The position numbers and the translations under genes are program-made. Shown here piece after piece: positions 57,086 through 64,000 of a stretch of 64,000 nt of DNA. Every line of letters starts with the position of its first letter. Position 1 is the first letter of the stretch. Under the pieces are notes generated by a model. The model saw nothing but the letters and a program-made list of their open reading frames with translations, ran no database searches and had not been told where the DNA came from. The DNA is from Diploptera punctata (Eukaryota > Arthropoda > Insecta > Blattodea > Blaberidae), in assembly GCA_030220185.1 (NCBI GenBank), contig JASPKZ010007555.1, positions 1,002,501 to 1,066,500 of the forward strand, written 5' to 3'.

Positions 57086-57995
57086 TTATCTATTATAATT
57101 TCATATTATTTTGTAATATTTGTATAATATTTGCAGCTCCAGAATATTAAAGTCTAAATAAAATTCAGATATGTCAGTCAGTCACAGAATTTAGTCAGTC
57201 AGTCAGTCACACATCATATATTAGGTTATAACTCTGGTCTTAATTGTGAATTTTGTTTCGATTTTTATTGAGAATTTAACTTGAAATGTGTCCTCCAAAC
57301 GGTATTTTTGAAAAGTGAATTAGGAATCACACTTCAGAGCATGATGCAGATGAACATGTTAAGATGCATGATGAGTTGACATTTATGTCAGTTAGTCACA
57401 CATACTTTGACAGATAATAGATAGCACTGTTTTTCTTCAAAAGTTGTATATTTAAGTTCAGTCTTAACCACACACTATTCCTCTATCATATCACGTAGAT
57501 AACACCCATAATTTCAATCAATTGTAATATTTATGCAACCATTTTGCTGCAAAAGTGTATTGTAAATGTCAGTCAGTCACATATGGAATTGCTCAATAGC
57601 CATTTTTGACTTTCGTTAATGACAAGAAGATCGAGAGAAGTACGTAGATATTTGTGCGAACATAGCAGTACATGGCGGGTATTCTTTTATGGATAACTCA
57701 CCATAACGAATTTTGTCTTTCAGATCAATTATGCCAGGAAAATCGGGATGAGTAAATTCCCGAGCAACGCCGGATAATCAGCAGGGGGTATCTAAAAATT
57801 ATAAATATATAATTATTTTTTTTTACTTATTCAACTAAACAAAAAAGAACATTAATATTCATTTATTTAGGCGTAGCAGTGCATGCCGTGTATTAGCTAG
57901 TAAATAATAAAAAATACTCGCAACTACATCCATTATGCCTCGATGTAGGTAGAACATTGTAGGGTCGAAGTGAGAGACAAACGAAGAAGAAGGGA

Positions 57996-58122
57996 TGTGT
58001 GTGTGTGTATGTGTGTGTGTGTGCGTGTATGTATGTATGTATGTATGTATGTATGTATGTATGTATGTATGTATGTATGTATGTATGTATGTATGTATGT
58101 ATGTATGTATGTATGTATGTAC
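57996..58122. repeat. (GT)n(GTAT)n microsatellite
   Basis: GT run, then about 22 GTAT repeats. Frames across it (Met-Tyr-Val-Cys or Tyr-Ile-His-Thr) are artefacts. Confidence 0.97.
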
Positions 58123-58910
58123 GTAAATTTCAAGCAGGAATATCCGTTTGAGGGTCTTTCCACTTTTCAGCGGTTGCCCTTTTACCAGCCGGCTGCTGGC
58201 CCTTCACATCCACATGTGTCAATCACAGAGGTAGATGATCAACAGCCAGTGTAGGGGTGACATGTGGTTAGCATGTCGAGCCCCCAGCCGTTATAGCTGG
58301 TTCCTCAACCTGGAGCCGCTACTTATTGTAGCTACCCAATTGTCTCACGATGCTGGGTGGGCACCGGTCCCATACTGGCCGAAATACCATGAGAAAATTT
58401 CTTCCCCCATGGAGACTCGAACCAGCGCAAGTCCCGTAGCTCTGCGCCAAGGGTTCCTACCTTAACCGCTCGGCTACGGCGCGGGACAGCAGGAATATAT
58501 TTATTTAAATATTACGTTTGTAATTAGAATAACATATTCTGATCTAAAAAATATATAAAATAGAACATTTTCAAATTATATATTTAAATTTGTTACGATG
58601 TGTAAGCAGATAGCTTTCAAATGTGAACACTACAGCACGTAAACATTTGAAAGTTTTAATCTAAATGTACTTAGTGTTTACCTTACAAAGGAAGAGCTAC
58701 GCATTTTTCATTCCACAATTTTATGTTATAGATATATTTAATCTGTTAAATATTTATATTGTATTAAATTCGAACTAAAAACTTACTTTTTAAATTTCAC
58801 ATTCATTGGCGTTGCTCCGCAACATAAGTTATTTATTACGTCAACATTTTTGTTATTGCTTTGTTACGAAGTTTATATTTTTAATAAAAACTTTAAATGT
58901 TGCGTAGCCG

Positions 58911-58911
<1 letters not shown>
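58123..58911 (+). repeat. S spacer, copy 7, split by SINE-D
   Basis: S sequence is interrupted at 58143/58488 by SINE-D and otherwise continuous with other copies. Hairpin GCGTTGCTCCGCAAC near 58810. Confidence 0.87.
58144..58487 (-). mobile_element. SINE-D (tRNA Leu/Ser-like head), 11-bp target duplication
   Basis: Flanked by AGCAGGAATAT at 58133-58143 and 58488-58498. On the minus strand it begins GTCCCGCGCCGTAGCCGAGC, with A box TAGCCGAGCGGTTAAGG and B box GGTTCGAGTCTCC about 55 bases apart. That wide spacing suggests a long variable arm, as in tRNA-Leu or tRNA-Ser. The rest is a unique body ending near 58144. Confidence 0.88.
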
Positions 58912-58950
<39 letters not shown>

Positions 58951-58959
58951 TAATCAATG

Positions 58960-58992
<33 letters not shown>

Positions 58993-58993
58993 G
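58912..58993. repeat. (TA)n, short (CA)n, (TA)n
   Basis: TA, the ATTTATTTAATCAATG linker, CA (58959-58971), TA. Confidence 0.93.
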
Positions 58994-59598
58994 GTATGTT
59001 AAGAAAAATAAATGCCTGGACGGGATTCGACCCGGATCTCTGAGTCTGTACCTCAGCGTGATATCCATTACACTACCAGGCGAATCCAATTCAAACACTT
59101 ATTTTTTTTTCTTATATATGTATTATACTCTCCATTATTACTAGATGTCGCGAGAACACTGTCTTCACTGCCATCTAGTAGCTGACTATATCAAGTAAGC
59201 AAATTAAAGAGAATATTTATTTTACTTTATAGCAGTAACGCTTTATGGATGTTATAATTAAATCTTTAACATTGAGCAATGCAAGCTTAATATGGTATGA
59301 TAAGAAAAATAAATGCCTGGACGGGATTCGAATCCGGATCTCTGAGTCTGTACCTCAGGGTGATATCCATTACACTACCAGGCGAATCCAATTCAAACAC
59401 TTATTTTTCTTATATATGTATTATACTCTCCATTATTACTAGATGTCGCGAGAACACTGTCTTCACTGCCATCTAGTAGCTGACTATATCAAGTAAGCAA
59501 ATTAAAGAGAATATTTATTTTACTTTATAGCAGTGACGCTTTATCGATGTTATAATTAAATGTTTAACATTGAGCAATGCAAGCTTAATATGGTATGA
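58994..59598 (-). mobile_element. SINE-C tandem block, 2 units
   Basis: The complement of the tRNA-like head begins at 59014 and 59314 (300-bp period). A third unit begins near 59590 but is cut by a TA tract. Units end with TAAATCTTTAACATTGAGCA and AAGCTTAATATGGTATGATA, the part that resembles LF. Confidence 0.85.
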
Positions 59599-59621
59599 TA
59601 TATATATATATATATATATAT
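59598..59621. repeat. (TA)n microsatellite
   Basis: TA run between SINE-C and SINE-B. Confidence 0.95.
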
Positions 59622-59918
59622 CCACGCCGTAGCGTAGTGGTTAAGGCACTGAGCTACAAGCCGGAGGGTCGAGGGTTCAAGTCCCTTTGGGGGTCAGGAT
59701 TTTTAAACTGGCCCAAACCCTTTGGCGACACTATGGCCCTCGGGTCGACTCAGCCTCTAACGGAAATGAGTACCAGACGCTTGTTCTGGGGGTAAAGGCG
59801 GCCGTCACGCAGGTCTGACAACCCGGCTGACATAAAAGTGCCGATTGTCTAGAATAAGTGGGAGCCTTAACCTCCCACTACCCCAAGGGCCTCCTGAGGC
59901 CTGTTGTGGGATCACTTT

Positions 59919-59924
<6 letters not shown>
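59622..59924 (+). mobile_element. SINE-B copy 2
   Basis: Same layout as 11592-11898: TAGCGTAGTGGTTAAGGC, GGGTTCAAGTCCC, CACTATGGCCCT, GGCGGCCGTCACGCAGG, CCTGAGGCCTGTTGTGGG. Flanked by TA on both sides. Confidence 0.9.

Positions 59925-59974
<50 letters not shown>
59924..59974. repeat. (TA)n(GT)n microsatellite
   Basis: TA then GT before an LF fragment. Confidence 0.95.
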
Positions 59975-59975
<1 letters not shown>

Positions 59976-60321
59976 TATAATTAAATTTTTTATTTTGGGC
60001 AATGTAAGGTTAATATGTTTCTAAAAATAGATAAAGGAGAACATTTATTATTATATATTTATTTTTTTTTAATGTGTAAGCAGTTACCTTCAAATGTGAA
60101 CAGTACAGCACGTGATATTTTTTGAAAGATTTTATCTATGATAAATATGGTATTTTTAAGTGTATTTAGTGTTTACCTGATAAAGGAAGAGTTGCACATA
60201 GATCATTCCACTAATTTACGGTTATAAATAGATTTAATTTGAAAAATATTTATATTTAATAAATTCGAATTAAAAAAAACTTACTTTTTCAATTTCACAT
60301 TCGGTGACGTTTCTCCGCTAC
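59975..60321 (+). repeat. Rearranged LF fragment joined to partial S spacer
   Basis: LF starts normally (TTATAATTAAATTTTTTATTTTGGGC) but after AATATG at 60017 switches to S sequence from TTTCTAAAAATAG. This runs to the hairpin region (CGTTTCTCCGCTACG, stem lost) and at 60322 switches back to LF. The order is thus LF-S-LF, unlike any other unit. Confidence 0.8.
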
Positions 60322-62287
60322 GTTGGACAATGTAAGCTTAATATGACTTGATATGGAATATATATTAGATAATGCGTCAAGTGCGCTGCTACATATAAAT
60401 AGATGATAATGTGTTTCTTTTTTGTATTAGTAGAATAAATAATACGAAAATGTATATAAATTTTTATTCTTATTATTTTTGGATACCCCGTCCGTAAATC
60501 TACGCATCCCGATTATCTTGGCATCAATAAAAAAATTGATATTTTGAATCAACGCTTAGATGATAAAAATCATATTCACCCAGCACCCGGAAATTTCTGT
60601 ATAAGTTTTTGAGATATTCAATTCTGTGTACAGACGCTAATTTCTGTTGTACTTGTCAAGGGTTAGATAGCGTAAGCCATTTAAGCGCAAATAAAAATAA
60701 TTTTCACGTCTTACACTACACAAACGCGGTTAGGTAAGGGTTGTCGGCACCGGTTGACTACGCCAACTCTCTTATTAGCCCCTGTGTTCCTCCTGGGAAT
60801 CTCCTGACCATTTTGCACAAACACAAATCCAAACTCGGCACTCAACTGTATGGACCGGGCATAACTTACAACAAAGACCAAACAATTCATTTTTATATAT
60901 TAGCTATACGAGTAGTAGTCGTAGAAGTGTATATCTTTCACTATCGTTCGTACTATTGAAATAAATTATACAAAAAATATATGCATAAATGACGTATTTG
61001 TGACAAAAACTAAAAAAAAAAAGACTTTATGTGTGTGCTAGGGAATTTCGGCCGCTGTGCAGAGCCTCTCGTATATATATAAAACTATGAAAAACAAAAG
61101 TTTGTATTTTAAACATACACTAGATAATATATGAAAAAACACAAAATCATTAATGGGTTGGTACTTAGTGAGTAAATTAATTTTAACTGGATGAACAACT
61201 TTTTGAAAAAAGAACGCCTTGTTTAACAAATTTATTTTACTTCAAGCAATTATATAGAAAAAACGTACCTCTATATTGATATATATCTAATATATCAGAG
61301 TGAGTGTTTGGTTTTGTTCTGTTCATCTTTATGCGCTGGCCATACCATTGATCCGATGGTGATGGAGATGATGGAGTTTTTGACAAAATGTTCAGGATGT
61401 TTACCGGGATGCACAGAAGCTATCGAAGGGTTTCTGATACTCACCCCCTCATCCCTACACCCTATAAAAAAATCGCCCCTTTGTACGTGAAAACCGTGAC
61501 CATTACTAGCTCTTTGGCCGTTTACTGCCTTATGCTGCCTAAACCATAACTAATACATAGAATTAATGCACACAGAATTGAATATGTCAAAAACTTCTAC
61601 AAAATGTCGGAGACAGTTTATCTCTTACGGATATAAGATATATGTTAAAAATTAAAATTTACCTGTTGGCAGGTGCCGTCATCCTCAAATTTATTTAAAT
61701 GTTGTTTACAAAATTAATTCAACTCAACGGAATTTGATATGAATTCTATTAGTATTGACTCTTACGGATAACTCACAATTGCCATTTTTGTCTTTCATTA
61801 TTGCCAAGAAGATCGAGAGAAGTACGTAGATAGTTGTGCGAGCATAGCAGTACATGGCGTTATTCTTATACGGATAACTCACAATTGCCATTTTTGTCTT
61901 TCATTATTGCCAAGAAGATCGAGAGAAGTACGTAGATATTTGTGCGAGCATAGCAGTACATGGCGGTATTCTTATACGGATAACTCACAATAACAATTTT
62001 TTTCTTTTAGATCATTTAAGCCAGGAAAATCGGGATAAGTAAATTCCCGAGCAACGCCGGATAATCATCACGGGGTATCTAAATATATAAATTTATAATA
62101 ATTTTTTCCTTTACTTATTCAACTAAACATAAAAAGCACATTAATTTTCATTTATTTAGGCGTAGCAGCGCACGCCGTGTATTAGTTACTAAATAATAAA
62201 AAATACTCGCAACTACTTCCATTATACCTCGATGTAGATAGAACTTTGACGGGTCGGAGTGAGAGACAAACAAAGAAGAAGGGATGT
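60322..62287 (+). repeat. Foldback unit copy 8
   Basis: LF resumes at 60322, outer left arm 60364-60480, inner left arm 60481-60903, degenerate GTA tract, loop 60929-61277. Right arm 61283-62079 includes a 106-bp tandem duplication. Outer right arm ends 62190, RF 62287. It shares GACTTGATATGGAAT and CTACATATAAATAG with copy 7. Confidence 0.86.
61765..61976 (+). repeat. 106-bp tandem duplication in right arm
   Basis: CGGATAACTCACAATTGCC starts at 61765 and 61871; a third CGGATAACTCACAAT starts at 61977. In other copies the word CGGATAACTCACAA already occurs twice about 106 bp apart, so one unequal exchange between these words explains the extra unit. Confidence 0.92.
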
Positions 62288-62292
62288 ACAGG

Positions 62293-62297
<5 letters not shown>

Positions 62298-62342
<45 letters not shown>
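62298..62342. repeat. (TA)n microsatellite
   Basis: TA run between RF of copy 8 and S copy 8. Confidence 0.95.
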
Positions 62343-62343
<1 letters not shown>

Positions 62344-62790
62344 CATGCAGGAATATATTTATTGAAGTGTTACGTTTGTTATTAGAACAATATTTTCAGA
62401 TCTAAAAATATATAAAACAGAACATTTCAAATTATATATTTAAATTTGTTATAATGTGTAAGCAGTCAGCTTTCAAATGTGAACAGTACAACACGTAATA
62501 CTTATTTTGAAAATTTAATCTATGATAAATATGGTATTTCTAAATATACTTAGTGTTTACCTGATAAAGGAAGAGCTGCGCATTTTTCATTCCACAATTT
62601 TGCGGTTATAAATATATTATTCTGTTAAATATATATATTTCATTAGATTCAAATTAAAAACTTACTTTTGCAATTTCACATTCAGTGGCGTTGCTCCGCA
62701 ACGTAAGTTATTTATTACGTCAACATTTTTGTTATTGCTTTGTTACGAAATTTATATCTTTAATAAAAACGTTAAATATTGGAAAAAAAA
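62343..62790 (+). repeat. S spacer, copy 8
   Basis: Starts ACATGCAGGAATATA. Hairpin GCGTTGCTCCGCAACG intact near 62692. Confidence 0.87.
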
Positions 62791-62806
62791 GTTATTTATT
62801 AAATGA

Positions 62807-62940
<134 letters not shown>

Positions 62941-62946
62941 CACATA

Positions 62947-63380
62947 CGGGGTGTATAAAAAAGTTTGGCGTAAACTTATATGGTTGAAAGTACACGATAA
63001 TAGAAACAACAATGTCGCAGTAAACATGGGTCAGCAAACGAGCCGTTTGCGGGATAATTACAAAATGTATGGTTACAAGCATGACATCATTGTTTTAACA
63101 TCGTACGGTTTACTCCTTGCGCACTTGAAGCCGTCCTATGTTCTTTAACTACAAAATTGAACATTGCCATGAGGTGGTGTTGTAATCAAACCATGCACGC
63201 AGAACGTACAGGACGTATAGAGTACACAGTCTCAAAAGGTATCAGTCTCGTATGAGGAGTGTCAGTTGTGCTGTGTTGTAGTTACAATGGAAACTTACAG
63301 TAACGAAGAGTATGCGGATATGCATTTTATGTGCGGTAGGGCTAATGGGAATGCACGGGAGGCTGCAAGCTTGTACCAAC
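62947..63380 (+). mobile_element. Mariner-type element, truncated copy
   Basis: A TA at 62945-62946 precedes CGGGGTGTAT. From there the sequence matches the inverted repeat and 5' region of the element at 5084-6757, in the opposite orientation (TTATATGGTTGAAAGTACAC, GGTTACAAGC, CCATGCACGCAGAACGTAC). It stops at 63380, joined directly to the end of an outer left arm. The other end and the rest of the transposase are missing. Confidence 0.9.
63287..63380 (+). pseudogene. Mariner-type transposase, first about 31 codons
   Basis: ATG at 63287 opens METYSNEEYADMHFMC and GRANGNAREAASLYQQ, the same DUF4817-like N-terminus as in the complete copy, then the element is cut off. Confidence 0.85.
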
Positions 63381-63891
63381 AAACATATTTTTAGATACCC
63401 CGTGCTGATTGCTTGGCGTTGCCCGAAAATCTACACATCCCGATTTTTTTGGGATCAATATAAGACAAAAATGGATAAATATTGTGTTATTTTTAAAAGA
63501 TAAAACATATGCTGTCGCGGACTTTAGTATAGTGTTTTTGGGATATTCAATTCTGTGTACAGTAGTAATTTTGTGTATTCGTTATGGTTTAGGTATCGTA
63601 AGCCATTTAAGGGTAAAAAAAGGACTTTTCACGTTTTTCCACTAAAAATGGTGTTTTTTAAAGGGTGTAGGAGTTGGTTATCTCAATTCTCTCATAGCAC
63701 TATGATCATATCGGGAATCTCCTGAAGATTTCAAAAAAAGAAAAAACAAGTAAACCATTCTCAATCGGATAAACGGTATGGTCGCGCATAAAGTACGAAC
63801 AAACAAGCATTAATTTTTATATATTAGATGAAGTAGTAGTAGTAGTATACATTTTCCTATCGTTCGAAGTTTTTAAATAAATCGAAAATTT
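63381..63891 (+). repeat. Foldback unit copy 9, partial
   Basis: The last bases of an outer left arm (63381-63392), the inner left arm from GATACCCCGTGCTGATTG at 63393, GTA tract 63829-63849, and the start of the loop (ACATTTTCCTATCGTTCG). Homology stops near 63891. Confidence 0.85.
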
Positions 63892-64000
63892 ACCCTTGCC
63901 CAACTCAATTATTTCTACTAGTTAGCTGTGGAGAGACATATTCATGTTGGGGTATTTAAATTTTAAGTGTCTTCTCGACTATTTTAATTGAAGAATGACA
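63892..64000. other. Sequence beyond the last recognisable unit
   Basis: It does not match the loop of other copies. It is either another insertion or the end of the array, and too short to tell. Confidence 0.5.

Larger units (their letters stand above)
54418..57588. mobile_element. Unclassified 3.2-kb insert with GTCAGTCAGTCAC boxes
   Basis: Bounded by the split right arm. It holds two diverged direct copies of a segment of about 460 bp (54420-54885 and 55149-55607). Seven GTCAGTCAGTCAC-like boxes are present (54784, 54942 inverted, 55507, 57173, 57194, 57387, 57568). It also has a Penelope-type end fragment (about 56440-56600) and SINE-A copy 5. No reading frame of note. Target duplication and terminal repeats were not identified, so the class is open. 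It may be a composite of several insertions. Confidence 0.55.
52991..57997 (+). repeat. Foldback unit copy 7, right arm split by a 3.2-kb insert
   Basis: LF 52991-53053 (variant GACTTGATATGGAAT), outer left arm from 53054, inner left arm 53173-53597, short GTA tract, loop 53618-53937. The right arm runs 53948-54417 and resumes 57589-57792 with AATAGCCATTTTTG, the word that follows ACTCACA in other copies. Outer right arm to 57900, RF to 57997. Confidence 0.86.

Noticed and set aside
57933..58254. Frames across the GTAT tract near 58000-58120
   Set aside because: Pure microsatellite translation extended into SINE-D sequence.

Overview
This is an AT-rich eukaryotic window, almost certainly from an insect nuclear genome. 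A cockroach or other polyneopteran with a large genome is my best guess, from the mix of repeat families only and at low confidence. There is no bacterial gene layout and no host gene I can support. Nearly every reading frame is a decayed transposon gene or translated microsatellite.

The backbone is a head-to-tail array of one repeat unit of about 2.4-2.5 kb once nested insertions are subtracted. Each unit reads, always on the + strand: left flank (LF), outer left arm starting TTAGCTAATAC, inner left arm starting GATACCCC, a (GTA)n tract, a loop of about 330 bp, a right arm that is the reverse complement of the left, a right flank (RF), a (TA)n tract, a spacer of about 450 bp (S), and a (CA)n tract leading into the next LF. 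Left arms start near 139, 3179, 7432, 14039, 20167, 49929, 53054 and 60364, with a partial one near 63391. Right arms end near 1985, 4812, 12709, 16518, 33233, 51981, 57900 and 62190. It is therefore an array of foldback-type units, not scattered insertions.

Nested in the array, from left to right: an internal LINE patch (217-418); tandem tRNA-like SINE-C blocks (2124-2564, 16649-17624, 58994-59598); a mariner-type element with TA duplications (5084-6757) and a truncated relative (62947-63380); a decayed Transib element with RSS-like ends and a 5-bp duplication (7578-9415); a second mariner-type transposase fragment (10210-10683); SINE-A (five copies), SINE-B (two) and SINE-D (one); a 5'-truncated LINE with RNase H (14611-15426); a LINE mosaic (17953-19526); and several LINE 3' ends.

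Two large blocks interrupt the array. Block one (20269-32356) is mostly low-coding AT-rich DNA with direct repeats, a long hairpin, a transposase-like pseudogene, a hAT/DUF4371-like pseudogene and a jockey/CR1-like LINE that itself carries another LINE tail. Block two is a CA/CATA low-complexity tract of more than 6 kb (34179-36464 and 45966-49837). It is split by a nest of retroelements: an I-group LINE with gag-like ORF1 and endonuclease-RT-RNase H ORF2, broken by a Penelope-like element (37610-39691) and a solo LTR (41535-42419), then a second LINE and a second Penelope-like fragment. A 3.2 kb insert (54418-57588) carrying repeated GTCAGTCAGTCAC boxes is the least explained stretch.

The elements do not form a pathway. 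They give a relative time series: foldback array first, then insertions, several dated by intact target-site duplications and in one case by a paralogous empty site within the window.
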